From contig NZ_JALJYF010000001.1 in NCBI RefSeq assembly GCF_024170465.1, positions 1,054,001 through 1,118,000 of the forward strand: a stretch of 64,000 bases of DNA, given 5' to 3'. Origin of the DNA: Natronospira proteinivora. Its GTDB lineage: Bacteria > Pseudomonadota > Gammaproteobacteria > Natronospirales > Natronospiraceae. This document shows, piece by piece, positions 9,294-17,497 of this stretch. The notes beneath the pieces were generated by a model, which ran no database searches, was not told the DNA's origin, and saw nothing but the letters and a program-made list of their open reading frames with translations. The position numbers were made by a program, and so were the translations under genes. How positions within the stretch are numbered: the stretch's first letter is position 1; each line of letters begins with the position of its first letter.

Positions 9294-10202
9294 TTCATTG
9301 GCCCCTTGATGCCAGTTGCGGGCAGCCGCCCGAATACAATCAGCCAGCAGTCGAACCGCCGGGCCCATGGCTTGGCCCCGATTCTTGACCAGATAAAGAT
9401 GGCTGCGCTTGCCGCCGCCATCCACCAGGGACAGAACAGACAGCGCGCCACTGGTCACGGCCGCCTCCACCTGATGCGCGGGCAGCCAGGCGAACCCCGT
9501 GCCGCTCATCACCACCGATTGCGCGGTTTCCAGGGAACCCACCGTCCAGCGTCGGGGTGAGGCCAGCCAGCCGGAATCTCGTCGATCCCGCCGGGCGGAA
9601 TCACGAATCACCACCTGTAGCTCGCGGCTCAAGGCATCTCCGGTCAAGGCCCTGCCGGCCCGGGCCAGGGGATGGTCTGGATGGGCTACCGGCAGAAAGG
9701 CCACGTCCATCAAGGGCTCGCCCAGAAAACCGGCCGGGGCGGTAGGGGTTAGCGCCAGATCCACCGAACCCGCCTCCAGTGCTTCCCCCGCCCCCGACAA
9801 GACCTCCTCGAACAAGGCCACCCGGGTGCCGGAAGCCTCGCGGGCGAAGGTGGCCAGGGCATTCATAATCAGCGGGCGAGGACAAATGGCATCCACGGCC
9901 AGTGCCAGTTCCGCTTCCCAGCCTTCTGCCAGGGTGGCAGCAAAACCCTCCAGCTGCTCCGCTTCCGCCAGCAGGTTCCGGGCGCCGCGCAGCAACAGGG
10001 CGCCGGCCTCGGTCAGACGGGCCCGGCGTCCCTCCAGACGCAGCAGGCTCACGCCCAGGCTTTCCTCCAGACGCGCCACGGCATAGCTGATCGAAGACTG
10101 GCTGCGGTTCAGAACCTCGGCCGCCTGAGCATAACCGCCCTCGTCCACCACGGCCTGCAGGCTTCGCCACTGGGCTAGGGTTGTTTTGGGACTGGCCCCC
10201 AT
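9264..10202 (-). CDS. LysR-family regulator (YhaJ-like)
   Basis: This DNA-binding transcription regulator has 312 residues. The N-terminal winged helix-turn-helix spans residues ~7-66 (YAQAAEVLNRSQSSISYAVARLEE then LTEAGALLL). An effector-binding domain follows. The gene is divergent from a glutathionyl-hydroquinone reductase gene, the same partnership as E. coli yhaJ with yqjG nearby. It therefore probably controls that enzyme in response to aromatic or quinone compounds; this is inferred from context. The gap to the divergent gene holds a perfect TTTATCGATAAA palindrome. The 3' end is built into a long inverted repeat. Confidence 0.88.
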   Translation of the reverse strand: MGASPKTTLAQWRSLQAVVDEGGYAQAAEVLNRSQSSISYAVARLEESLGVSLLRLEGRRARLTEAGALLLRGARNLLAEAEQLEGFAATLAEGWEAELALAVDAICPRPLIMNALATFAREASGTRVALFEEVLSGAGEALEAGSVDLALTPTAPAGFLGEPLMDVAFLPVAHPDHPLARAGRALTGDALSRELQVVIRDSARRDRRDSGWLASPRRWTVGSLETAQSVVMSGTGFAWLPAHQVEAAVTSGALSVLSLVDGGGKRSHLYLVKNRGQAMGPAVRLLADCIRAAARNWHQGANERPGHELDGH

Positions 10203-10216
10203 GACATCTCATCAAA

Positions 10217-10228
10217 TTTATCGATAAA
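10217..10228. promoter_or_regulatory. Candidate LysR operator between the LysR gene and yqjG
   Basis: TTTATCGATAAA is a perfect 12-base palindrome in the ~100-base divergent promoter region, 15 bases upstream of the LysR start codon. A second ATCGA-containing segment lies at 10253-10257. The spacing and AT-rich context fit a LysR-type regulatory region, but the binding consensus of this subgroup is not known to me. Confidence 0.4.
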
Positions 10229-10306
10229 AGAGATCGTTATTTTGCATTTTTTAATCGACAATTCCAATTCATAATAGGGGTTCATGTTTACAACAGGATG
10301 ATCATT

Positions 10307-11287
10307 ATGGGTTTGCTAGTCGATGGTGAATGGGTTGATCAGTGGTACGACACCGAGAAGCACGGCGGCCGTTTCGTACGGGAATCGGCCCAATTCCGCA
10401 ACTGGATCACGGCTGACGGCAGTGCCGGCCCCGACGGTGAAGGCGGCTTCAAGGCCGAGTCGGGCCGTTATCACATCTATTTCAGTTATGCCTGCCCCTG
10501 GGCCCACCGAACCCTGATATTCCGGAAGTTGAAGCAACTGGAAGATGTCATTTCCGCCTCCCCGGTAGATCCGGACATGCTGGAGAATGGCTGGGAATTC
10601 GGACCGGAAAGCGACGGCACGGCCGACCCCCTGTTCGGCAAACGTTTCTTGCGGGAAATCTACACCCAGGCCGATCCCAAATACACCGGCCGGGTCACGG
10701 TTCCGGTGGTCTGGGACAAGGTCCGGGAAACCATTGTGACTAATGAATCCGCCGAAATCATCCGGATGTTGAATACGGCGTTCCAGGAATTTACGCCGGT
10801 GGAGACCGATTATTATCCCGCCGAGCTCCGCCAGGATATCGATGAGATCAATGAACAGGTTTATCACCAGGTGAATAATGGCGTTTACCGCTGCGGCTTT
10901 GCCACCTCCCAAACCGCCTATAACGAAGCCTTCGACAATCTCTTCCGCGCCCTGGACCAGCTGGAAGACCGCCTGTCCCGTCAACGTTATCTGGTGGGCA
11001 ATCGCCTGACCGAGGCCGATTGGCGGCTTTTCACGACCCTGGTGCGATTCGATGCGGTCTATGTAGGGCACTTCAAGACCAATCTGAGGCGGATAGCGGA
11101 TTACCCCAACCTCCATAACTTCACCCGGGAGCTTTATCAGGTGCCGGGGGTAGCTGAAACCGTGAATATGCGCCACATCAAGCGCCACTACTACTACAGC
11201 CACGGCAACATCAATCCCACCCGAATCATTCCCCGCGGTCCGGAACTGGATCTGGAATCCCCCCATGATCGCGACCGCTTCAAATGA
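10307..11287 (+). CDS. yqjG: Glutathionyl-hydroquinone reductase (YqjG/PcpF/Ecm4 family)
   Basis: This is a cytoplasmic Xi-class glutathione transferase of about 326 residues. It reduces glutathionyl-hydroquinones to free hydroquinones. The protein opens with the family signature MGLLVDGEW, then RNWITADG. The redox Cys63 sits in YACPWAHRT and the C-terminal helical GST domain includes RQRYLVGNRLTEADWRLFTT. I start it at ATG 10307 because AGGA lies 9 bases upstream and the family begins at this Met; ATG 10298 is in frame but has no ribosome site. It is divergent from a YhaJ-like LysR regulator and followed by its own terminator. Confidence 0.93.
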   Translation: MGLLVDGEWVDQWYDTEKHGGRFVRESAQFRNWITADGSAGPDGEGGFKAESGRYHIYFSYACPWAHRTLIFRKLKQLEDVISASPVDPDMLENGWEFGPESDGTADPLFGKRFLREIYTQADPKYTGRVTVPVVWDKVRETIVTNESAEIIRMLNTAFQEFTPVETDYYPAELRQDIDEINEQVYHQVNNGVYRCGFATSQTAYNEAFDNLFRALDQLEDRLSRQRYLVGNRLTEADWRLFTTLVRFDAVYVGHFKTNLRRIADYPNLHNFTRELYQVPGVAETVNMRHIKRHYYYSHGNINPTRIIPRGPELDLESPHDRDRFK

Positions 11288-11363
11288 TCCCGGTCCGGCC
11301 CGGCTCAACAAGGATGGTTGCGGGGGCTTGCCATGATCGTCTAGTCTTAAAGGCAGTTACTGC

Positions 11364-11397
11364 GCCTCGTCAGAATCCCCCGGGATACTGACGGGGC
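11364..11397 (+). terminator. Intrinsic terminator after yqjG
   Basis: GCCTCGTCAG (11364-11373) pairs with CTGACGGGGC (11388-11397) over 10 bases with one G-T wobble. The hairpin is followed by GACTTTTTG. It separates yqjG from the following methyltransferase. Confidence 0.75.
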
Positions 11398-11409
11398 GAC
11401 TTTTTGACA

Positions 11410-11426
11410 GGCCGCCACAGGCGGCC
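11410..11426 (+). promoter_or_regulatory. Leader hairpin just upstream of the PmtA-like gene
   Basis: GGCCGCC (11410-11416) and GGCGGCC (11420-11426) form a perfect 7-bp stem with a 3-base loop. It ends four bases before the Shine-Dalgarno sequence AGAAGG (11431-11436) of the next gene, so it lies in the mRNA leader and may affect translation or mRNA stability. Confidence 0.4.
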
Positions 11427-11445
11427 CGGGAGAAGGCAACTCTGG

Positions 11446-12132
11446 ATGGATATTGCGTCAATCAAGTCAGCTTATCGCCGCTATGCACGGTATTACGACC
11501 GGGTATTCGGCCCCATCTTCGCCCCCGGGCGAAATATGGCCATAGAACAGCTTGATTCGCAAAATGGCAAGCGGATCCTCGAAGTGGGCGTCGGAACAGG
11601 CCTCTCCCTGCCACATTATGAAGATGACACCCGAATTGTAGGCATTGATATCAGCAGCGACATGCTCAATATCGCTCGGCAGCGCGTCCAGGATGAGAAT
11701 CTGGGCCATGTGGAAGCACTGCTGGAGATGGATGCTGAAAATCTAAGCTTCGAAGACAACAGCTTTGATGCGGTAATCGCCATGTATGTGGCGTCGGTTG
11801 TTCCTAATCCCGACCGCCTGATGGCCGAGATGGCTCGGGTCTGCAAACCGGGCGGTGATCTCATGGTCATCAACCATTTTGCCTCCCACAACCCCCTGCT
11901 GAGAGGCATGGAACGGGGCTTGACCCCCCTGTCCCGATTCGTGGGATTTCGTCCCAGCATGGACTTGTCTGAACTGCCCCAGCCCCAAGGCTTTGAACAA
12001 CTGGGCATCTATCGGGCAAACATGATGGGCTACTGGAAGCTGGTTCATTATCGCCACACAGGTAGCGCCCCCTCAGCCCCGGAGAGCAAAGGCAACGGTG
12101 CCGCTCATCCATCATCCTCCGCCCATTCATAA
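11446..12132 (+). CDS. SAM-dependent methyltransferase, PmtA-like (phospholipid N-methyltransferase type)
   Basis: This is a methyltransferase of about 228 residues. The opening YRRYARYYDRVFGPIFAPGR is typical of the bacterial PmtA group, which methylates phosphatidylethanolamine toward phosphatidylcholine. SAM motif I is ILEVGVGTGLSL (44-55) and the acidic strand end is IVGIDISSDML. Motif III includes VCKPGG. The C-terminus is a Ser/Pro/Ala-rich low-complexity tail. UbiE/MenG-like quinone methyltransferases are the main alternative, but the start and the conserved FVGFRPSMD segment fit PmtA better. ATG 11446 has AGAAGG 9 bases upstream; a TTG at 11404 is in frame but unlikely. Confidence 0.75.
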   Translation: MDIASIKSAYRRYARYYDRVFGPIFAPGRNMAIEQLDSQNGKRILEVGVGTGLSLPHYEDDTRIVGIDISSDMLNIARQRVQDENLGHVEALLEMDAENLSFEDNSFDAVIAMYVASVVPNPDRLMAEMARVCKPGGDLMVINHFASHNPLLRGMERGLTPLSRFVGFRPSMDLSELPQPQGFEQLGIYRANMMGYWKLVHYRHTGSAPSAPESKGNGAAHPSSSAHS

Positions 12133-12276
12133 AAAACGGCGATAGCACCAAGCTGGCACCACCGCCGTCCCCGGTCCCATCCTTGACACGTCATTTGACG
12201 CTCGAATGGCCGGGTCCCCCACACCTGAAATATTTCAACGGGCGACTACATTCTGGGCAGCATTGTCAAACCAGAC

Positions 12277-12292
12277 TGTGATATTCATCACA
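12277..12292. promoter_or_regulatory. Perfect CRP-type palindrome (TGTGA-N6-TCACA)
   Basis: TGTGA (12277-12281), six bases, then TCACA (12288-12292) matches the CRP/Vfr consensus at all ten fixed positions. It lies in the 222-base gap between two convergent genes, so no annotated gene starts next to it. The same gap also holds a perfect TGAAATATTTCA palindrome (12226-12237) and a TTGACA (12183-12188). See findings. Confidence 0.45.
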
Positions 12293-12304
12293 CTATGAAA
12301 TAAA

Positions 12305-12329
12305 AAGCCCGGCGCAAAACGCCGGGCTT
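12305..12329 (-). terminator. Intrinsic terminator of the actin-like gene
   Basis: On the minus strand a perfect 10-bp stem (AAGCCCGGCG / CGCCGGGCTT) with a 5-base loop is followed by TTTTTATTT. It lies 25 bases after the stop of the actin-like gene. Confidence 0.9.
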
Positions 12330-12354
12330 CAGAACGCTGATAAAAGCGACCGTC

Positions 12355-13425
12355 TTACCAGTTTTCGGCATCCGCCGTGCGCTGGCGATCCATGCCATCG
12401 CTGTCGCCACCACCGGCATCCTGGTTGCCCTGGATATTATGGTAGGCCCAGCGATAATAGCCTCGGGCATTGGCGGAAACCGGCTCATCCACCAGACGCA
12501 GCTGGGGAATATGCTCACGCAGGTACTTCTCCAGCACCTGCCCACCACCACCGGTCAGCAGGACGTGATCGTAACCGGCCACCTGCCAGAGTGACCGGAT
12601 CTCCACCAACAGCTTGGTGGCCACTTCACCGAAGACCTGATCCCTCAGACCGGTGATATCCACTTCCCGTCCGGACACGTTGATTTTGCCGTTGATCACA
12701 GCCTCGTCCAGGGTGTGGGTTTCGCACTCAAGGCCATACTGGGTAGCCAAGGCGCTGGAAATACCGTCATAACCCACCGAAATGCCAATGGGTACGGTGC
12801 GGGTGAAGGCTGGCGCATAGTCCCCATCGATGATGGTGGACAGGTCACTGGTTCGGAAACCGATGTCGATAATGCCGACCTTGCCCTTCATCAGCGGGCT
12901 TTCCGGCTGAATTCGGGCCTGTTGATCCAGCACTTCGGACCAGAAGGTGCCTACCGGCTGGGGAACCACTTCAATGTTGTCCAAACGCACATTGCAGTCA
13001 AAGCGGTTACCTCCCACTTCGCGAACAATCTGATGATCGCCGCGCATGAGGTTCACCAGTTCATGGGCCATGTGCATCCGCCCAGGGGGCAGCCCGGTGA
13101 CCACATAGAAGGTGTTCATGGGATCAGTGCAATAAAGACTCAAGGCACCAAGAAACAGAATCTTGATGTCATTGCCTTCCGTCCGGGTGGCTGACAGCCC
13201 CCGGTGGGCAATGCGTGAATGGCGAATGGCCAAGTCACCCAAAAAGTAGGACTTGCCACCTACGGTGACACGGAGATCCTCGGTGATTTTAGGCTTGCGG
13301 AAACCCAGGGACATGGGCGCCCCGGAACCGCCCTCGCCCACCACAGAGGGGAAAGAATGGCTGTCACGACCGTCAAATACTTTGACGAAACCGTAACCCA
13401 GGTCAAGACCGATGCAACGTTCCAC
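12355..13425 (-). CDS. ParM/StbA-like actin-family ATPase
   Basis: This 356-residue protein has the actin/Hsp70 ATPase fold in its plasmid-segregation (ParM/ALP) form. Phosphate loop 1 is GLDLGYGFVKV (residues 6-16), phosphate loop 2 is IIDIGFRTSD, and the adenosine loop is LLTGGGGQVL. A typical ALP_N insertion lies between. The C-terminus is an acidic, Gly/Asp-rich tail that could be a partner-binding or membrane-distal extension. Start GTG 13425 has AAGGGGG eight bases upstream. No ParR-like DNA-binding gene and no iteron repeats are visible nearby. It may therefore work as a cytoskeletal or positioning filament rather than a plasmid partition motor, or be captured from a plasmid. Polymerisation is inferred. 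Confidence 0.82.
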   Translation of the reverse strand: MERCIGLDLGYGFVKVFDGRDSHSFPSVVGEGGSGAPMSLGFRKPKITEDLRVTVGGKSYFLGDLAIRHSRIAHRGLSATRTEGNDIKILFLGALSLYCTDPMNTFYVVTGLPPGRMHMAHELVNLMRGDHQIVREVGGNRFDCNVRLDNIEVVPQPVGTFWSEVLDQQARIQPESPLMKGKVGIIDIGFRTSDLSTIIDGDYAPAFTRTVPIGISVGYDGISSALATQYGLECETHTLDEAVINGKINVSGREVDITGLRDQVFGEVATKLLVEIRSLWQVAGYDHVLLTGGGGQVLEKYLREHIPQLRLVDEPVSANARGYYRWAYHNIQGNQDAGGGDSDGMDRQRTADAENW

Positions 13426-13560
13426 TGCGTAACCCCCTTGGCTCGCTAAATGGGTGATTGGGGGCCCGTATGGACCGACCCCACACTACCTGCCTAGTTT
13501 TAGCAGCTAGGGCCTTGCAACCGCAAGCACCCAAGGGCAATTTTGGCAGAAATTTCAACA

Positions 13561-13582
13561 AATCCCGGTCATGACCGGGATT
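13561..13582 (-). terminator. Palindromic terminator after the HD-GYP gene
   Basis: A perfect 22-base palindrome (arms AATCCCGGTCA and TGACCGGGATT) lies just beyond the HD-GYP stop. On the minus strand it is followed by a moderately T-rich stretch (TGTTGAAATTT). Confidence 0.55.
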
Positions 13583-13586
13583 ATGC

Positions 13587-14822
13587 TCAGAGAATGGTTT
13601 CGGTGGTGGTGATGGTCCGGATCTTGTCTTCGCCGAATTCCGCCGGATCCAGGGCCGACTCGATCTGCCATTCGGCGCCCGAACTGCCCCGGGGACCGGC
13701 CAGATCAACCAGCGGCCGTTTGCGATAGGGCGTACCACGGGGATCCTCTACCATCATCAAAACCGGTTTGAGCCGGCTTGTTCGGTTATGGGAAACCACC
13801 ATGCCCTTGGCACCGTTGCTGAGACGCACAACCGTGCCAATGGGATAGACTCCCATGCACTTGATGAACCGTTCGATCCGTTCCCGACCAAAGCCCTTCT
13901 CCTCCTCGCGACGCAGTTTTGCCAGCGCCCGATGGGGGGAGAGCGCGGGATTGCCCGGCCAATCGCCACACATGGCGTCATACAGGTCCACGAGACCAAC
14001 AAGCAGGGCCAGGGAATCAATCTGGCGATCCACCAGGGAGCGGGGATAACCGCTACCATCCAGGCGCTCGTGGTGCTGCACCACGATTCGCTTGACCGGT
14101 TCGGGCACTCCGCCGGATTGTTCCAGCAGGCGAAGCCCTTGCTCCGGATGGGTCCGCATCAGCTTCAGCTCGTCCTCCGAGAGTGGGCCTTCCCGATGCA
14201 ATACCGAGCGGGGCACTTTTACCTTGCCGATGTCGTGAAGCAAACCACCCATGCCCACCGATTCAATAGCATCCCGATCCAGGCCCTCATGGCGAGCGAA
14301 GATCATGCCAATGACGGCGGTATTAATGGCGTGCTGGGCGGTATGATGATCTTTCTCCCGAAGCTGAATCAGCCACAGGGAAGCGGAAGGATTGATGAGA
14401 ATGGTGTCCAGCAGCTCGGTGACCACCGTTTTGACGCCCTGAACGCTGACATGCTTGCCAAGACGGGCATCATCCATCAGCACATCCACGTACTGACGGG
14501 TCTTCTCCCGAATATCCAGGGCACGGGCCAGCTCGCGCTTGATGGCCTTGAAACGATGTTCCGGCGGGGCTTCCTCCTGCACCGTCTGACTAGGTTTTCC
14601 CCGGTCCAGCACGGCTTGGCGCCGTATGCGCGACTGCAGATCGGAGCGGGACCGCTCCAGATCAACAAATACATACTGACAGGTCTCGCGCAGCTGGCTC
14701 AGCTCGCGACGGGACTCCACCGTGAAGCCCTGAAACAGAAAGGGGGATTCCAACCACGGGCGATCAAGCTCCGCAACATACATGCCCGTGGAAACATCCG
14801 TTACCCGCAACTTGCATTTCAT
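13587..14822 (-). CDS. HD-GYP domain protein with DUF3391 N-terminus (probable c-di-GMP phosphodiesterase)
   Basis: The protein has 411 residues. An N-terminal DUF3391 domain (MKCKLRVTDVSTGMYVAELD...) precedes an HD-GYP domain. The metal and catalytic motifs are present: His164 in HAINTAVIG, HDIGK (196-200), and HHERLDGSGYP (250-260). Characterised HD-GYP enzymes hydrolyse cyclic di-GMP to GMP, and this copy looks active. A C-terminal ~90-residue region (RLSNGAKGMVVSHN...) is common in this architecture. The start is ATG 14822 with AGGAG upstream. A diguanylate cyclase at 31.5 kb shows that c-di-GMP signalling is present. The neighbour downstream is the actin-like gene, about 160 bases away. 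Confidence 0.9.
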   Translation of the reverse strand: MKCKLRVTDVSTGMYVAELDRPWLESPFLFQGFTVESRRELSQLRETCQYVFVDLERSRSDLQSRIRRQAVLDRGKPSQTVQEEAPPEHRFKAIKRELARALDIREKTRQYVDVLMDDARLGKHVSVQGVKTVVTELLDTILINPSASLWLIQLREKDHHTAQHAINTAVIGMIFARHEGLDRDAIESVGMGGLLHDIGKVKVPRSVLHREGPLSEDELKLMRTHPEQGLRLLEQSGGVPEPVKRIVVQHHERLDGSGYPRSLVDRQIDSLALLVGLVDLYDAMCGDWPGNPALSPHRALAKLRREEEKGFGRERIERFIKCMGVYPIGTVVRLSNGAKGMVVSHNRTSRLKPVLMMVEDPRGTPYRKRPLVDLAGPRGSSGAEWQIESALDPAEFGEDKIRTITTTETIL

Positions 14823-15085
14823 CCTGGTTCTCCTGATGCAAGGAGGCACCCCCTATTTCGGCCAACCCCATTGCCGATGGCGAAGTATACCAGCTGGTTA
14901 TCAGAGTGACGGCAAAAGTTGTACAAGGCGCAAGGCAAACCGCATCACCGGGTGGTTCAGACCGATAGACGGGAAAATACCGTTCATCACAGATGGACGG
15001 TATCGGGGTCGGGCCTGCTAAACTGATTCCAAAAAGCCATCAACACCAACAACCCGGTGATCAAGCCGGCCCAGGGGAAATGGGA

Positions 15086-16501
15086 ATGCAGCTTTCCGAA
15101 TATCTACCTGTCAGCGGTTCCTGGTGGATCGATGTCGCGGTAGCGGTCATCGTCGCCATGATCCTACTGTATCTGGCGCGTCAAACCGCTCATGAAATCA
15201 TCGCCGGCACCAGCCGAAGCTTGTCCAGCATCCTGCGGGTTGCTGCCCGGGCCACCCAGCTCTGGGCCGACAATCTGCAACGCAATGGCCGACACGGCGC
15301 CCTGCTGCTGGTGGCCGAGCACCAGGAACGGCTGGCCACCCGGGAGTTATCCAACCTGCGCAAGGAGGTCCGCGTTGGGCTGAAACGGTATCCGGCGTTG
15401 CGGGATGCGGTGAACCAGAATATTGAGCGGATCGAGGCCGAATACCAGGCCAGTCCCGAGCGCCCGGAACCGCCGGCCGCCTGGCGGGAACTGATCGAAA
15501 GCGTGGCTGGCATCCGTGAAAACAGTGACCCGGCCCTCAAAGACACCCTGGAATCCATTCGCGAGACCATCGAGAAGGCTGCCCAGCGTCTCACCGATCA
15601 GCATCAACTCCAGAATCGGGCCGCGGAACGAAGCCTGGCCCGTCTGGAACCCCGATGGAGCGAGGCTGCTGAAGAACTGACTGCGGTCAACAAGACGCTC
15701 CAGCAATTACAGGAGCGCATTGACAGCACCAATCGTCGAATTCGGCGTTTCGAAACCATCCATAATCAGCGCCGTTCCCGGACCGCCCGCTTCCGGGGCT
15801 GGCTGGCGCTTAATTTCGTGGTGGGGAGTTTCCTGCTGGCGGTGGGCATCCTCATCGCCCTGGTGAACTTCCACCTGATCCACGCCCCGCTGGAGGAAGC
15901 CTTCGGCCGTCAGGCCACCACCGGCCCCTTTCACACCGCCCTCCTGACCGCAGTCACCCTGATTCTCGCTCAGCTGGCCCTGGCGGTCATTATTTCCGAT
16001 ACCGCCCGTCTCAGCCGCTTAATCGCCCCAATCGGACGACTGACCGCCCTCAAGCGGCGTGTGACGCTGGGCATAGCCAGTGTCCTGATTGTCTTGCTGG
16101 CATTGAGCGAGGCCAGCCTGGCCTTCATGCGCGACAGCATTTACCTGGAGGCCGAATGGCTGGCCCGGGAGCTGGAACAGGGAGTGGCAGCCGGCAGCCC
16201 GGATCTGCGCTGGGTCCCTTCCCTGGCCCAGATGGGCATGGGCTTTGTGCTCCCACTCACCTTCATTGCCCTGGTCCCTGCCCTGGAGTCTTTCTTCCAG
16301 ACCGCTCGTATCGCATTCCTGCTCACCACCGGTTTCCTGACCGCCCTATTGGCGACGGGCTTTCGACTGTTCAGCCGTCTGATTTCCAGCGCAGGCCAGC
16401 TGCTCAACTACGGCTATGATTTGCTCATCGTGCTGCCGCTCAGCATCGAGCGGCGATTCCGACGGCGGGAACCGGCCCTGGATAGCGGGAGCGAGCAATG
16501 A
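15086..16501 (+). CDS. Membrane protein with long cytoplasmic or periplasmic coiled coil, function unknown
   Basis: This protein has about 471 residues. One N-terminal transmembrane helix (~11-33) is followed by ~200 residues of charged, helical, coiled-coil-prone sequence (residues ~45-240). About five or six hydrophobic helices occupy the C-terminal half (for example NFVVGSFLLAVGILIALV and LTAVTLILAQLALAVII). I recognise no family. AGGGG lies 8 bases before ATG 15086; ATG 15080 is possible. The stop overlaps the start of the next gene by four bases (ATGA), so the pair forms an operon with a lipoprotein. The layout resembles envelope-spanning structural or mechanosensitive-like proteins, but no motif supports that. 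Confidence 0.7.
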   Translation: MQLSEYLPVSGSWWIDVAVAVIVAMILLYLARQTAHEIIAGTSRSLSSILRVAARATQLWADNLQRNGRHGALLLVAEHQERLATRELSNLRKEVRVGLKRYPALRDAVNQNIERIEAEYQASPERPEPPAAWRELIESVAGIRENSDPALKDTLESIRETIEKAAQRLTDQHQLQNRAAERSLARLEPRWSEAAEELTAVNKTLQQLQERIDSTNRRIRRFETIHNQRRSRTARFRGWLALNFVVGSFLLAVGILIALVNFHLIHAPLEEAFGRQATTGPFHTALLTAVTLILAQLALAVIISDTARLSRLIAPIGRLTALKRRVTLGIASVLIVLLALSEASLAFMRDSIYLEAEWLARELEQGVAAGSPDLRWVPSLAQMGMGFVLPLTFIALVPALESFFQTARIAFLLTTGFLTALLATGFRLFSRLISSAGQLLNYGYDLLIVLPLSIERRFRRREPALDSGSEQ

Positions 16502-17145
16502 GGCTCGCTCCGCTTCGGGCCATGATGATAACGGTGACATTGGGCCTGCTTCTGGCCTGCCAGGATCCAGGCTCGCCCGAGGATAAACTCACGGCCTTGC
16601 TGATTCATCCCGCCAGCCTGCCGGCCCACCGCCACCAGGATGCCCTGGAATCCCTGCCACGGGCCTTTCTGGCCTCACAAGCCCCCAATGACCGGATGAT
16701 CATCGCTCAGTCAGCCGGGGCGGAAGAGGCGCCCGAGGGAACCGTCACCCTGCTTCGGGAGCTGCATTTGTCCGACCGGCCACTGCAAAGTACCCGCCAA
16801 TTGAGGGCGCTTTATCGATGGTTCAATAGCCAGGAAGCCAGGCTGGAAAACGATCTGGAAGACGCCCTGATTACCCTTGGGGCGAGACTTCGGGAAAGCC
16901 AGGAAGAACAGGCCTGTCTCTATCTGGTCATCAATCCGGATCGCCGGCGTGTGCCGTCCACCGATGCCATCGATTGGCAGCGACCACCGCAACCCTTTAG
17001 CGGCTGGACGGCTTTTATTCTGGTCCCTGATAGGGATACCGAGCATGATGCCGCCCGGGACGACTGGATGGCTTATCTGCACACCCTCGGAGCCGGTCGC
17101 ATGCAGGTCCGGACATTAAGCGAGCCATTGCCCGCTTGCCGCTGA
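16498..17145 (+). CDS. Predicted lipoprotein, function unknown
   Basis: This protein of 215 residues has a lipoprotein signal peptide with lipobox LLAC (LGLLLACQD, Cys near residue 21). The mature part is soluble, acidic and mixed alpha/beta; I recognise no domain. Strands such as RMIIAQSA and ACLYLVINPDRR suggest a Rossmann-like or vWA-like layout, which is only a guess. It is translationally coupled to the preceding coiled-coil membrane protein, so the two probably form one envelope complex. A terminator lies 32 bases after the stop. Confidence 0.7.
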   Translation: MRLAPLRAMMITVTLGLLLACQDPGSPEDKLTALLIHPASLPAHRHQDALESLPRAFLASQAPNDRMIIAQSAGAEEAPEGTVTLLRELHLSDRPLQSTRQLRALYRWFNSQEARLENDLEDALITLGARLRESQEEQACLYLVINPDRRRVPSTDAIDWQRPPQPFSGWTAFILVPDRDTEHDAARDDWMAYLHTLGAGRMQVRTLSEPLPACR

Positions 17146-17176
17146 AACCGGGGTATTCTTTAATATTGGCACAAAA

Positions 17177-17204
17177 AAAACACCGCCCGTATGGGCGGTG
17201 TTTT
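17177..17204. terminator. Bidirectional intrinsic terminator
   Basis: AAAACACCGCCC (17177-17188) and GGGCGGTGTTTT (17193-17204) pair perfectly over 12 bases with a 4-base loop. Runs of A on the left and T on the right allow use in both directions. It ends the lipoprotein gene on the + strand and the gltX-tRNA transcript on the minus strand. Confidence 0.9.
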
Positions 17205-17210
17205 GAATAG

Positions 17211-17286
17211 TGGCGTCCCCAAGGGGATTCGAACCCCTGTCGCTGCCGTGAAAGGGCAGTGTCCTAGGCCTCTAGACGATGGGGAC
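17211..17286 (-). tRNA. tRNA-Glu (anticodon UUC)
   Basis: The 76-base cloverleaf reads on the minus strand. The acceptor GTCCCCA pairs with TGGGGAC, discriminator G and an encoded CCA follow (CCA complement 17211-17213). The anticodon stem-loop is CTGCC-CTTTCAC-GGCAG with TTC, and the T-loop is GTTCGAATC. It closely resembles E. coli tRNA-Glu. It lies downstream of gltX, the gene for its own synthetase. Confidence 0.97.
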
Positions 17287-17342
17287 GCTGAAACAGCTCG
17301 GGCGTCCAATTGGATCACTACGGATCCGGGCCACGAATTGTT

Positions 17343-17418
17343 TGGTGGAGCCAGGCGGGATCGAACCGCCGACCTCCTGCATGCCATGCAGGCGCTCTCC
17401 CAGCTGAGCTATGGCCCC
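17343..17418 (-). tRNA. tRNA-Ala (anticodon GGC)
   Basis: The 76-base cloverleaf on the minus strand starts GGGGCCATAGCTCAGCTGGG. It has anticodon loop ATGGCAT (GGC), T-loop GTTCGATC and an encoded CCA. It lies 80 bases after gltX and 56 bases before tRNA-Glu, with no terminator between, so the three are likely transcribed together. Confidence 0.97.
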
Positions 17419-17497
17419 AGTCTTGAGTGGGCGTGTTGCTGCTCCCTCTCAATAAGGCGCGCATTTTGCAGTACCTCGCCGGAGCTGTCAAGCGCCT

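Noticed and set aside
12355-13425. Integrated plasmid suggested by the ParM-like gene
   Set aside because: No replication, mobilisation or ParR gene nearby and no change of composition at the borders.
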